Of a stretch of 64,000 bases of DNA, positions 44,507 to 55,929 are shown in pieces. Position numbers and translations under genes: made by a program. This DNA is from Pseudoips prasinana (lineage: Eukaryota > Arthropoda > Insecta > Lepidoptera > Nolidae), in contig OX621241.1 of the NCBI GenBank assembly GCA_951640165.1, positions 18,047,001-18,111,000 of the forward strand, given 5' to 3'. Numbering within the stretch: the first letter of the stretch is position 1; the number at the start of each line of letters is the position of its first letter. Under the pieces are notes generated by a model, which did not search any database, was not told the origin of the DNA, and worked only from the letters and a program-made list of their open reading frames with translations.

Positions 44507-45050
44507 CGGCTTCTGTGAATTCTGACACATAATTTTATTTATTATTTGCAAATGCATAGTAAAATGGCGTACTCAAAGTATGTACTTACGAGTAAGACTG
44601 AAACATTCCACTATAATTAAGTATACTTACAAATTAAAAAAAAAAAACATAATCATATCATTTAATAATTGGAATTATTCGTTATCGTTCGCTATCGGTA
44701 TCGTTCTATTTTGTACAGAAGAAAAGACATCATATGTAAATTAATTATATTAAAAAAATAAGTAATTGTAACTGGAATGTGGAAATTACGTGCCAGAATT
44801 ATAAATATAGTTTTTAGATAACGATTTGTTGACTATCTTTCGTTGTGCCAGCTGTTAACTTGACTTTGCATAATTAATATTATATAATAGAACATTAAAC
44901 ATTGGCGGTAATAGTTGTTACCAACAACATTACGCATTTAAGCCCCATCCGAAATCTACAAGTCGCGAGTTTGTAAAATAGCCTTTACGTCAATGGTATT
45001 TAAGACGATTTTCAATACAGTTGTGAGTTGGTCAAAAATTGGAGAATAAA
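44507..45050 (+). other. Probable 3' untranslated region of the MICAL-like gene
   Basis: AT-rich, non-coding. The first clean AATAAA after the stop seen here is at 45045-45050 and would give about 0.55 kb of 3' UTR. The true polyadenylation site is unknown. Confidence 0.4.
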
Positions 45051-45071
45051 TGATTATAAAATTCAAGATAT

Positions 45072-45222
45072 AGTAGAATGGATTTTATAAATTCGGTTCT
45101 AAGCACCACGGTGCGGTGGCGGAGCGATTAACGCACAGGTGGGATACCCCGTGGTTCGTGGGGTAAATTCCACCCGCATTTACATTTATACGGTTCAACT
45201 TAAAAATATGTCTGCAAAATGA
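45072..45222 (+). repeat. Solo copy of the family F tRNA-containing repeat
   Basis: 'ggtgcggtggcggagcgatt' with a degenerate B box, and flanks that also resemble the 172-bp repeats at 50615-50786 and 50980-51151, so the shared unit extends beyond the tRNA-like part. Confidence 0.7.
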
Positions 45223-46194
45223 ATATTATTCAAATGTCGCGTTTTAATGAGTGCGAACTATTAGTGCACTTCTATTTATTATTTTACAATCACACATTTA
45301 GAACAGCATAGAGGCTCGATCGTTTAACTTAGTTTAACGCTTGCAAGATGGGAATGCGTTAAACTTAAGCTGGCTTTCCCTTTCGGAGTGATTGATTCCC
45401 AGTTTAACCCATAAGGTAGCAAACCTTGTAACCTTATATACCAAGAACTTTGATATTGTTTGTCAATTGTCAACATGTTTAAATATTCCACGATACTAGC
45501 GAAACTATAGTATCGCTATACGTGCATCGTGATTTTTTTATGTGCATAAAAATGCAAAACCTTATAATTCAACTAACACCTATAAGTATTAAGTCCATTA
45601 ATGTAGTTAAATATTAAAAAAAGACGTGTGGCACTCGGAGACCGCCGCGGTAAAGCTATTGCATAGCATTTTTTATCAACTTATGCAATTATAATTATTT
45701 ATTTATTTTATAATACTGCATTTGTGATAATAATAATAAAATGAATGTATATAGAGTACTAACTCATTTTCTTTCAGTATTTTTTCGTGACTTTCTTCAT
45801 TAATAAATGCACTTTGTTTATTCATATTTAAAACACTTTGTACACAAATTATACGAGTACAGATATTCACTGTTGTACGTAGATGATAAATACCTATACA
45901 CCTATACACTTTCTCACAAACAGCTGATTACGGTAGTTTTCCTATACAACCAATGCCACCTAAAGGCGGGTTGCTGAACTAAAGAGACAAGCGTGATATT
46001 TCAAAAAGTTTTAATGACTTTTCGAGTTCTGGTATTTATCGATAGATGGCGGTCGGAGTGGGGGTGTTAGGTTTTTTCGTTACGGAATTTCTGGATTCGG
46101 TCCCCACGCTCAAGGCCTGCGATAGACGCTATGCAATAGCTTAAAAATACTTGTGAGATAAAATGTATTTCAGGTACTCATAACCAGTGCTCTT

Positions 46195-46380
46195 TCCGAT
46201 TCGTAAATTGTTGGACAGGTCAAACACGCGGTCAGGATATAGGTAGATGACCGCCAAAGTGGTTTAATTTCGGAGCATTTCCTGCTACTCGATAGACAAC
46301 AGTCATTAAACCAAGTCAGCGGCCTGCTGGGCGGCTAGAACACCTCTGACACTAGAGCAACCACTGCTCATACAAAGTAA
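46195..46380 (-). repeat. Repeat R, inverse copy
   Basis: 'ctgctgggcggctagaacac' and 'ctctgacactagagcaacca' mirror the other copies. It preserves a GC-rich block 'aaagtggtttaatttcggag'. Confidence 0.6.
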
Positions 46381-47450
46381 ACCGAGCAACTGTATTGAAA
46401 ATAAAATATGACTAGATGGCACATTAAAGTTTTAAGTAGCACCAAAATATGCATAAGTTAATTATTGTACTAGCATTTATTTTTTGGCAATGCCTCCAAA
46501 TCATTGGTTTAAGTTATATGCAGTATAAAAAGAGCAATTATAGTTTTCCCTCAAACATATGAAAAAAATATATAAAAATACTTAAATATTTTATTTCGTT
46601 AAGTTTATATTATATTTAAAATATTATTTTTATTTAACCACAATAGTTATTTATACATACTAACCGTTGACTAATGCATAGCTAGTATAATGAATCAAAT
46701 CAATAATAAATCGGGCGAAGTAAAGAATTGTCAGTATTATATCCACATCTTTACAATTTATTTTAGAATTATTTTTCATTATTTGTAGCGGATAACTACT
46801 TAAGAACAAAACCATTATTATTAAAAATCGGATTTCGCTATCATAACTATTATAAGGAACGGTAGAGACAAGATTAATTTATATGAAACATAGAATTGTA
46901 TATTGGAAAAAAAATTATCGAATCTTCACAGGAAATAGTTACAAAACTAAATAAGATATATACAATTAAGTCTTCATTCCTCACATAGAATTAAATATAA
47001 CATCGGTATCCTCAAATAGAACTACATAAAATATTGAAACAATATACCACACACAAGACATATAGTTACACAACATAAATTTTTAGTTCATTGAAGTTTC
47101 CGCTAGGGGCGGTGCTACTGAATGTACTGGAAAGTACTACAAGTATCATCCAAAATAGAGGCCATAGAGGCATAAAAAATAAATATTTCGTTCCTTTCGA
47201 CGGGCGCTTTACAGTTTCGTGTGCCTGATATTATTGTACTCCTGTGAAGTTTTGCTCCCTAATGTACCATTACTCAGCCTATTTTTATGACATTAAAAGT
47301 TAACATTCTATTTTAATATTTTAAACGTTTATTTATCACTTTTACTTTTTATTTACTAACTTCGCGGCCATGTAACGACGACATCACTTTTGCGTTTATG
47401 TGCTTTAAGATAATTACTATCCCAAAACACTGTTGGCGATAAAAATAAAG

Positions 47451-47690
47451 TTAGGTTTATAGCGTGTACTTTTTTTTGTTTCGGCAGCCTAAAACACCAT
47501 TCTAGATATCGATTAAAACATTAGTGTCATATAATTAATAATTAAATATATTTTCTAGAGCTCACATGATACCAGCTATGTTAGGGCACATAACAAATTG
47601 GTCCTTTGAATGAAGTGTACCTGACACTTCATTCAAAGGAACAACTTGTTTTAGGCTGCCGAAGCAAAAAAAATACACGCTATAACCCTA
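47451..47690. repeat. MITE, 240 bp, about 43-bp TIRs, internal perfect hairpin
   Basis: TIRs 'ttataGCGTGTA...TCGGCAGCCTAAAAC' at 47451-47495 and 47648-47690 (complement). Inside, at 47602-47640, is a perfect hairpin with 17-bp arms and a 5-nt loop (tcctttgaatgaagtgt). Confidence 0.82.
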
Positions 47691-49084
47691 TACAAATGCA
47701 AATAATGCTAGAGACAAAGCCTAAATCAATGTAATCTTTATTACTTCATAATAGACGACTTATATGATTTGATCACATCTAACAAGTAATTCAATGGCCT
47801 AACGATCGTCTTCGATAAGGCAGTTGTATTATATTTTATTATTAAATGAATAACACTGGCTTCCCGGAGTGACGAGCTATTCATCTAAAACCTGGTGGAA
47901 ACGAATTTAGTGCCCGGAATTATAAAATACATTATTTATATGCTTAAAAATAAAAAAGGAAATTGAAAAAGCCCTTGTGACAAATATACACTGAAGATTG
48001 GCTAGACTAATGAACACTACAAAGACGTGAATTATTTTTTTTCTTTTTGCTTTTATGTAGATTGATATTTATTGCCCTCAAGGTGTCATTAGTGCCAAAG
48101 GCCATAGTATCATTGTTAGTAAGTAATTGGTCGTCTTAACATAGCGTAGCTCTGGCCGACCCCATGAAACACGACTACACTGAGATTTTATATATCAGTT
48201 AAACTTCGTGCTAAATATATTCATATTCGCACCCAGAAATCAGCCTGGTCTATCGAGACGTCGAGATCTTATCTTGCACTTTGTGAAATTGTTGTTAAAT
48301 ACTCGTCATACGAATTTTATATTATTAAGTCGTTCATTTCATGTTTTGTACTACACCTATCCTATCCTATGTTACAGGGTAGAAAGGGTAGCCTAACGTA
48401 AACTAATACAGAGACAGATATAGTCTTGAACCTGAAAAATGCCTAAATAATTATCGCCTCTCATCCACCAATCGTTTTGAGGTATCTTTTTGAAACACTC
48501 TTAAAATATATAAGTAATGTAAACTGTTCATTTTCGCTAGAGGTTAAACGATTAATTCTATAGCAGAAGAAATTTCAGTTGTAATTTATTTTTTATTGCG
48601 GCTAAAGTCCTCGAGACTTCAAAAGCTCTATTGCAACCGTTTCACTGTTTAACTCATTCCCATAGATAAAGTGAAGGTACATATTATAAAGATTCATGCA
48701 GTACCGAACAATAAACTAAGGTATCTTAGCATTTTACTACTAATAATTATCTAGGAGGTTCTCATTGAGAGATTCAGAATCGTGATATCTGTGTATAGTG
48801 TTTGCGTTAAGCAGTCCCCTACACCCGGTATTTAAGTTTTTATATAACTAGTCCTCCCACATCATCATTTTATGTTAGGTATTTAAAAACTAATAAATTA
48901 TTAACAAACTAAAACATGACAGAACAAGTGTTTACTAAGCCACACATTTTAAGTATATTTAAGACACATAAAAATTATAAACGCACATCAGATAGCACAG
49001 AAATAAAAATAATAAGTATCAGTTTAAAAAGAGTTTTATTTCAACAATGATGAACCCTATATGGTCTCGAGAATGTAAGATTTG

Positions 49085-49150
49085 CTATACACCTTCAATA
49101 TCGCGACGACGCCACGCGGCCACGTCATAAGATGTACCTTGACATCCTCT
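49085..49150 (-). CDS. Possible terminal exon of an unseen minus-strand gene
   Basis: A locally GC-rich stretch reads, on the minus strand, GCQGTSYDVAAWRRRDIEGV followed by TAG (49087-49085). AG dinucleotides near 49147-49152 could be its acceptor, but the pyrimidine tract is weak. No homology is recognised and no upstream exon was found. Confidence 0.2.
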   Translation of the reverse strand, partial: RGCQGTSYDVAAWRRRDIEGV

Positions 49151-49195
49151 TTATTGCACAGGCAATAAGAGCTATTTTCGTGCCTATTCTAATTG

Positions 49196-49370
49196 ACGGC
49201 CGGTTGGCGTGGTTGATAATGCTTGCCTTTCACGCCAGAGGTCGGGGGTTCGATTTCCACCCAGGACAGATATTTGCGTGCATGAACATGTCTGTTTGCC
49301 CTAAGTCAAGGTGTAATTATCTATATAATTGCAATATGAAAAGTAGTACATATATCAGTTATCTCCTATC
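49196..49370 (+). repeat. tRNA-derived SINE, family A, 3'-truncated
   Basis: The head 'ggccggttggcgtggttgat' has B box 'gggttcgatttccacc'. The body stops near 'atatatcagttatc'. Confidence 0.8.
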
Positions 49371-49981
49371 CATAAAACATATCCACCGATGTGGCGTTAA
49401 ACCATTCAATTAAAAGTAATTGGTTTACCCCTATCTATAAAATTCTCTTTCTTCTTTCTTTTCAATCTTTTATATATTTTCATCTTTGTCACAAAAGCAT
49501 AAGGTTCACTTTCAATTGGGGAAATTTGATAGATTGGGGTAGCTTGATGTGCTGACGTCTGTGCTCAGTGTCATAATATATTTGTATGAAAAAAAATATT
49601 GGATTGTTTGATGAACTAACATCACATACGCCCGATCAATCTTTTCCGTAACCATCTTCGCACCAATGTAAAATCTGAAGTGTTGTGCTGCCGGATGTAG
49701 TTCATATAAGCCACAATTTGTTTAACTGATTAGAAAAATGTATTAAGTACTTGTAGTGGCAACAACTACAGTATAAAACCTACTTTCTACTAATTCGCTA
49801 TGATAGTGAGTGACGTTTAAAAAAGATTGATATAGTGCTACAAACTTATCTGGCCCGGTGGCCAAAAGTAGAACTAACGACGCCAGTTTGAAATGTCAAT
49901 CGGCCTGTTATTCCATGACATTCCTGCCATTGATTGTTTGTTGCGCGTATTTATATTTCTTTGTGTGGTTTTTAATTGTGA

Positions 49982-50543
49982 AAAACGCCGAAAGCTTTAA
50001 AAAGTGATGCGAGGAACGTTATATTACAAGTATTGAATTATATTAAGGAAGAAAAACGCCTTCAGGCACCAATTATACCCTTCAATAAGTTGTATGAACG
50101 CGTAGCTGCTGCTACAGGTTAGTGTTGTCAGCTTCTGAAAAAATACAAAACTCCCCCTCGCACTTTAAGTTAAAATACATATTTTAAAATATTCATTATT
50201 TATTTAATTTTTGCTGTTTCCTTTGTAGGTGTCCGGGAGTGACGTGTAAGAAAACTTGAGAAAGAAAAAGAGCATGGTAGTTAGAATTCTGAAATCCTAT
50301 CATTAATTGCAGAAGCTTTTGATAAAATAACAGTCAATGAATGGCAAAAGCATTGCAACCATGTAAAAAAATATTGAAAATGTGTATCGAAAAACGGATG
50401 GATACTTAGACGAGCCTTTCATCATTCATTTAGGTAGAGATTGTGAAAGCAGTGATTACGATAATGATGATGATGAAATGACTTCTGAATTAAACCATTC
50501 CGGTCACATAATAATACCTGGAGTATCTCCGTTAGAGAACACT
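49982..50543 (+). pseudogene. Transposase relic: N-terminal HTH exon, intron, acidic C-terminus
   Basis: Exon 1 (49982-50117) encodes KALKSDARNVILQVLNYIKE, then RLQAPIIPFNKLYERVAAATG, a DNA-binding head I know from multicopy insect DDE transposases. A GT-AG intron (50118-50228) splits the last glycine codon. After a few codons (VRE) the frame breaks and resumes near 50310 with AEAFDKITVNEWQKHCNHVK and, later, DEPFIIHLGRDCESSDYDND to SPLENT and a stop. The central DDE catalytic region is deleted. Confidence 0.7.
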
Positions 50544-50611
50544 TAGCATACATTTTATGTAAATGATCATAATTATTGTATAAAAATATAAAGATTAGTA
50601 ATGACAGTATT

Positions 50612-51151
50612 AAATTAAATGCGTTAAGAAATATCTAACGAATGGGTTGTATAAATTTGAAGTGTTCAGTACCTGGTGCGGTGGCGGAGCGGTTAACGCA
50701 CATGGGCCGGATCCCCGTGGTCGTGGGTTCGATTCCCACCCGCACTTAAATTTATACAATTCATTTTAAAGATTTCTGAAACATTGTTTTCAGTATAGCA
50801 TGTTTAAAATGCTAAAAGTAATAAGAAATCATAGTTAATAATAAAAACTATGATTTAATAAAAATATTCAAAAATGAATAATTTAAAAAAGCGCCATCTG
50901 TTGGAATTGTCCGATCTAAGTATTGGCATTCCAGCCGTTGTTAGCCGTGTAGGTTTCGGTAAGATGGCGTTAAAGCGACTTAAATGCGTTAAGAAATATC
51001 TAACGAATGGGTTGTATAAATTTGAAGTGTTCAGTACCTGGTGCGGTGGCGGAGCGGTTAACGCACATGGGCCGGATCCCCGTGGTCGTGGGTTCGATTC
51101 CCACCCGCACTTAAATTTATACAATTCATTTTAAAGATTTCTGAAACATTG
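50612..51151 (+). mobile_element. Composite insert: two identical 172-bp tRNA-containing repeats around a 193-bp core
   Basis: 50615-50786 and 50980-51151 are identical base for base as read here. The insert is flanked by an 11-bp target duplication atgacagtatt (50601-50611 and 51152-51162). Each repeat contains a tRNA-like sequence that can be drawn with acceptor ggtgcgg/ccgcact, a B box ggttcgattcc, and inverted flanks (gttgtataaattt ... aaatttatacaat). The core has no coding capacity. This resembles a TRIM-like or dimeric SINE element. Confidence 0.75.
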
Positions 51152-51465
51152 ATGACAGTATTTGTTTGCTTTTTAGTTAAATAACATTTACGTTACAATG
51201 TGCATATTATTTTTACCCACTTTATTGCAAAAAATAGTTACTAGCAACACTAAATGCGATAACAGCGACGCTGCCACCGGGTCAGATAAGTTTGCGGCAC
51301 TGTAACTTCAATTTTAAGTCAGAGAAAATAAAATAATTTTACATGTTAACTCGCTTCTGATTTTCTACTCCTTCAACTAATTTAGTAGTCTCACTAAATT
51401 GGTGACTCCTACTAAACTAGTGACCCCGAAGAACAGGATTTAAGTTTATCAAGACAGCTTCGTAG

Positions 51466-51825
51466 TTGAAGATCAACAAAGGCGCGCTGGCAAATCTAGC
51501 AAACTGGATTGACGACGTCGTCCGGTTACAAGCGTCTACATCAACCATCACTACGATGCCGGATACCAGTGGTAACTCAGAAATTGTAGCACTTACTAAA
51601 CAGATATCTATATTAATGGAAAAGATCGAGAGATTGTCACGGGAGCGGGAGCAGTCCCGCAATGGAAATCATAACCGTCACCGTTCAAGTTCTACCAGGT
51701 CGCAGTCGACTTACCGGTCACACCCACAATGTTGGTACCATCAAAAATTCGGTGATCGTGCTAAAAAGTGCATAAGGCCCTGTGACTACCAACCGCCGTC
51801 GGGAAATGCTAAGGGCGATCAATAA
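51466..51825 (+). pseudogene. gag: C-terminal part of gypsy gag
   Basis: LANLANWIDDVVRLQ is a gag C-terminal-domain motif. A serine/arginine-rich linker follows, then CWYHQKFGDRAKKCIRPCDY, the zinc-finger-like end typical of this group. The N-terminal two thirds of gag are missing between the leader (about 51400) and this point. It overlaps the start of pol by one base. Confidence 0.75.
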
Positions 51826-54800
51826 TGGCGGCCAATGATTGCCCGAGTACCGGTCGCCTGTTCGTCACGGACGCTAAATCTAAAATGCACGTTTTGGTCT
51901 ACACCGGCAGCGACCTCTGCGTGTATCCACGAACGGCCTTAGCAGGACGACGGGAGAAGACCAAGTTCGGCCCAAGTGCGGCAAACGGTACACTCATAAA
52001 CACTTACGGCTATATTAACTTAGTTTTAAATTTAGGGTTGCGCCGTGACTTCACCTGGAGATTTATTGTTGCGGACGTTACGAAGGCGATAATAGGCGTG
52101 GATTTTTTGTCTTACTACAATTTAATTGTTGATTGCAGGAACCAACGCCTTATCGACAATAAAACTACGCTCACGACCCCGGCTTTGCTTGCCCGTCCGG
52201 CAGACGTAATATCATCGGTCAAGGTAATTTCTGGTAATTCCGGGTATCACAACATACTACGGGAATATTCCGACATTACACGTCCACCCGGTATTTTCCG
52301 TACACCTACACATAATACTGTACACTATATTAAAACAACACCTGGCCCATCTGTATTTTGTACACCTCGTCGATTAGCGCCAGACAAACTCAAGATTGCC
52401 AAAGCTGAGTTTAACGTCATGCTGCAAAGCGGCATTTGTCGTCCTTCTAAATCTCCATGGTCATCTCCTTTACACCTGGCGCCAAAGAAAAACGATGGCT
52501 GGCGACCCTGTGGTGACTACAGAAGGTTGAATGTTAGAACCGTTCCAGACAGGTACCCTATACGTCACATACAGGATTTTGCGCATAGCATTGCAGGATG
52601 TACAGTATTTTCTACTATAGACCTGGAAAAAGCATACAACCAGATTTCAACGAACCCAGAAGACGTTGCGAAGACCGCCATCACCACACCATTTGGACTT
52701 TTCGGATACATGAATTTCGGACTTCGCAACGCAGGGCAGACCTTCCAGAGGTTCGTGGACGAAGTTCTTGCAGGCTTAGATTTTACGTACGCATATTTAG
52801 ATGATTTCTTGGTTTTTTCTAAAGATCAGGCCACTCATGAGATGCATCTCCACCAGCTATTTACCAGACTAAGAGAATATGGTATGGTTATTAATAGTTC
52901 TAAGTGTACGTTTGGTGCATCTGAGGTTACATTTCTAGGCTATCGCATAACATCTGAAGGCACCACACCATTGCCATCCAAGGTCGAAGCCATCAAAAAC
53001 TTTCCTATTCCTAAGACGGTAAAGGAACTTCGACGATTTTTGGGGATGTTAAACTTCTACCGTAGGTTTATTCCTGGTGCAGCTACTTATCAAGCACCTT
53101 TGAATGAGCTTTTGACCGGTTTTATTAAAGGTTCTAGCCCAGTCCACTTTTCAGCGCCCCAGCTTGAAGGTTTCGCAGACTGCAAAAACTGTTTGTGCCA
53201 AGCTGCTATGTTGGCACTCCCTAACTGTAACGCAAAAATGGCGTTAGTTACGGACGCCTCAGACAAAGCGATTGGAGCAGTCCTCTAGCAGCTGACAGAT
53301 GGTGATTGGCAACCACTTACATTCTTTTCACGCAAGTTAAGTAACGCTCAGGTCAAATACTCCCTTTACGATCGTGAACTACTGGCCATTTACGAGAGTA
53401 TCAAGTACTTTAGGCACATGCTAGAGGCTAGAGATTTTGTCGTCTATACAGATTATAAACCCCTTACCTATGCTTTCCATACCCGTAAGGACAAATGTTC
53501 TCCTAGACAGTTTCGACACCTAGATCTGATAGCCCAATTCACCACAGATATTAGGCATATTTCTGGCAAAAACAACGTTGTGGCGGACACACTGTCACGT
53601 ATTGAGGAGATCTCGCAACCCGTTGATCCCGAGATAATTGCTGTAGCTCAGAGCCTTCATGAGGAACTGTCACAATTACTCTCAGGTAACACTTCGTTGC
53701 AGCTCCAGCAGATCAAAATACCTGGTTCTCAGAGTAAATTGTACTGCGACGTCAGTAGCACCACTCCGAGACCATTTGTTCCCCTAGAACTACGCAGACA
53801 GGTGTTTGAAAGCGTTCACTGCTTCAGCCATCCTGGTGCCAACGCCACTGCCAAGCTAGTCGTCGAACGTTATGTGTGGCCTGAAGTGAAAAAGGACTGT
53901 CGACATTGGGTACGCACTTGCCTAGCTTGTCAGCGTTGTAAAGTTACTAGACATGTCTTGTCTCCAGTAGGCACTTTCAAATTACCGCAGTCTAGGTTTT
54001 CTTTTATCCATATTGACATAGTAGGTCCTTTGCCATTATGTCAGGGATTTCGATATTGTCTCACTGCCGTAGATCGTTTTACGAGATGGCCTGAGGCAAT
54101 ACCTTTAATGGACATTATGGCTGAAACCGTAGCAAAGGCATTATTGAGTGGATGGATTTCTCGGTTTGGTTGTCCCACAGACATTGTCACGGATAGAGGC
54201 CGACAATTTGAATCAGCGCTCTTCAAGAGTTTATTCCTCATTGCTGGTTTTCATCATCGGAAAACCACAGCATACCACCCAGCCTGTAATGGTTTAGTGG
54301 AAAGGTTCCACCGACAGCTCAAAGCTGCAATAACCTGCCACGCTAACGAGACTTGGGTTGAATCGTTACCCCTTGTTTTATTAGGGATTCGCAGCTCTTA
54401 CAAAGAGGATTTGAAAGTTTCCTCAGCTGAGCTTATATATGGTCAACCTATTCGACTTCCTGGAGAATTTTTCACTCCACCTAGTAAGGAAGCCATCGAC
54501 GTGACTGATTATTTGAGTCGGTTACGAAGTTTTGTGAGAAATTTACAACCAACACCAGGGTCTCACCATAACACTAATAGTAAAACTTTAATATTTAAAG
54601 ATTTACCTTCGTCTTCGCATGTATTCCTGCGTGATGATACCATAGGGCGTTCTTTAAGACCAGCGTACTCTGGTCTTCATGAGGTTGTTTCCCATGGTGA
54701 TAAGGTGTACAAGATTATCATGAACGGCAAACAAGTGACGGTTTCAATCATGGAGCTATTACAAAAAGGAGACGTTGTAATTCGATTTTTCTATGAAACA

Positions 54801-54875
54801 ACGCGTGACAATTTGCGGGGGGGAGAGGGTGTTAGATCCCGCTTACTTCTTTATTTTCCATTTACCGGTCAATAG
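51825..54875 (+). pseudogene. pol: Ty3/gypsy pol, full length with one in-frame stop
   Basis: Protease, RT, RNase H, zinc-binding and integrase core are all in one frame. A single TAG at 53286-53288, where CAG is expected, splits it. Motifs in order: a protease box read as [11 protein letters not shown], in which the catalytic D of DTG is replaced by Y (51900-51902); [15 protein letters not shown] and YLDDFLVFS (about 52790-52815); RNase [13 protein letters not shown] and LSRIEE; integrase HHCC (HCFSHPGA ... CLACQRC); and DDE residues in [17 protein letters not shown] and [11 protein letters not shown]. Length is normal for the group. It cannot be functional as read, but it is young. Confidence 0.9.
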
Positions 54876-54990
54876 GTAAACTATTCGCATGTTTTGTCGA
54901 CTATAATTAGTAGTAACGTAACTTTCTTACACTAGATGTCACTGTCACAGAATGCAACACACACGGGCCGGACTCATAACTTCGTACCAG

Positions 54991-55130
54991 GGAGTACTGC
55001 TTTTTATTACTTTTCCGAACCATAATGATATCTTTTTTTTTACAGTGATATTATTATAAAATAAATGTGAGAATAAAAAGGTCATTGATGAATGATGATT
55101 GAAGATTATGGGATTTTGTTAATGGCTTAT
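54991..55130. other. Region after the gypsy LTR start, boundary unclear
   Basis: The LTR should end within or before this stretch. No repeat of the 5' leader sequence is visible to mark it. Confidence 0.3.
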
Positions 55131-55690
55131 TTTACAAAAAAAGCGGCTGAGTCGGACTCGGCCATCAAGAGTTCCGAGCTGCAAGTATTTGAGTTTATTG
55201 AATGAAAGATAAATTGCGGTTTAATATTCATGACGTATAAAAAACTACTTATTAGATCTCGTTCCAACCAGTTTTCGGTGGAAGTTTGCATGGAATTGTA
55301 TATCATATATATTTTTTTAGTTTTATAATTCTCTTATTTTAGAAGTTAATAGGGGCGGGGAGCTTATTTTACCGCTTTGGAAGTGTCTCTCGTGCAAACT
55401 ATACAGTATAGAAAAACAAAATTAGAACCCTCAATATCATTTTTGAAGACCTATCAACCCCACAATGGGTATGGTATGGGTTTGATAAAAAATAAAATAT
55501 TCAATTTCAGTTCTGAGTATGTTTAACCCCCAAAATTTATTGGTGTTTTTCTATTTTTGTGTGAAAATCTTAATACGGTTCACAGAATACACCGACTTAC
55601 CAAGTTTCAACAGTATAGTTGTTATAGTTTCGGAAAAGTGGCTGTGATATACAGACGGAAACGTTTACTAAAAACAGCGGTTCCCAAATT
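55130..55690 (+). repeat. Old lepidopteran interspersed repeat
   Basis: 'gcggctgagtcggactcggc', 'ctagatctcgttcc'-like and 'aagtttcaacagtatagttg' to 'aagtggctgtgatatacaga' follow a repeat very widespread in butterflies and moths (probably a LINE tail). No coding part. Confidence 0.65.
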
Positions 55691-55929
55691 CTAGGTAATC
55701 ATAAAGTATTACAATAGTTGGTGTTAGATGTAAGATTTAAATAAAAATTCATAATTTACAAAAAGTAAACAAGAGACTGACTAAGAAAAATGTTTCTTTA
55801 AAATCATAATTAATTTACTTCAAAAGAAACAATCGATTGATAATTCAATATTTTCCGATTTGACAAAAAAAATTTAAGTTGCAGAATTGTATAATGGAAT
55901 GTACATTAAAAATAAAAACAGTTATACGA

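Larger units (their letters stand above)
45223..49084. other. Intergenic stretch, no gene recognised
   Basis: AT-rich. It contains an inverse repeat R copy (46195-46380), a MITE (47451-47690) and no open frame with family features on either strand. It could include a long 3' UTR of an unseen minus-strand gene. Confidence 0.4.
49833..51302 (+). mobile_element. Internally deleted Tc1/mariner-superfamily transposon with nested insert
   Basis: The left end agtgctacaaacttatctgg (49834-) and the complement of the right end agtgccgcaaacttatctga (ending 51301) match over about 29 bp with 3 mismatches. Both ends are flanked by TA (49831-49832 and 51303-51304). The interior has the N-terminal and C-terminal ends of a DDE transposase but no catalytic core. 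A 540-bp element is inserted at 50612-51151. Without it the copy is about 0.93 kb. Confidence 0.8.
51305..54990 (+). mobile_element. 5'-truncated Ty3/gypsy retrotransposon
   Basis: Leader, gag end, full-length pol and a 3' LTR start are present in order. The left limit coincides with the end of the Tc1-type element at 51302-51304, and no 5' LTR was found. A possible primer-binding site 'tggtgactcc' lies at 51401-51410. The polypurine tract (gcgggggggagaggg, 54815-54829) precedes TGTTAGATCCC at 54830, the presumed start of the 3' LTR. The LTR end is not determined. Confidence 0.85.

Noticed and set aside
50676..50750. tRNA-Ser-like gene (and the second copy at 51037-51110, and 45109-45180)
   Set aside because: The cloverleaf is imperfect (3-bp D stem, C instead of U before the anticodon, no long variable arm) and it lies inside dispersed repeats, so it is a SINE-type head and not a host tRNA gene.
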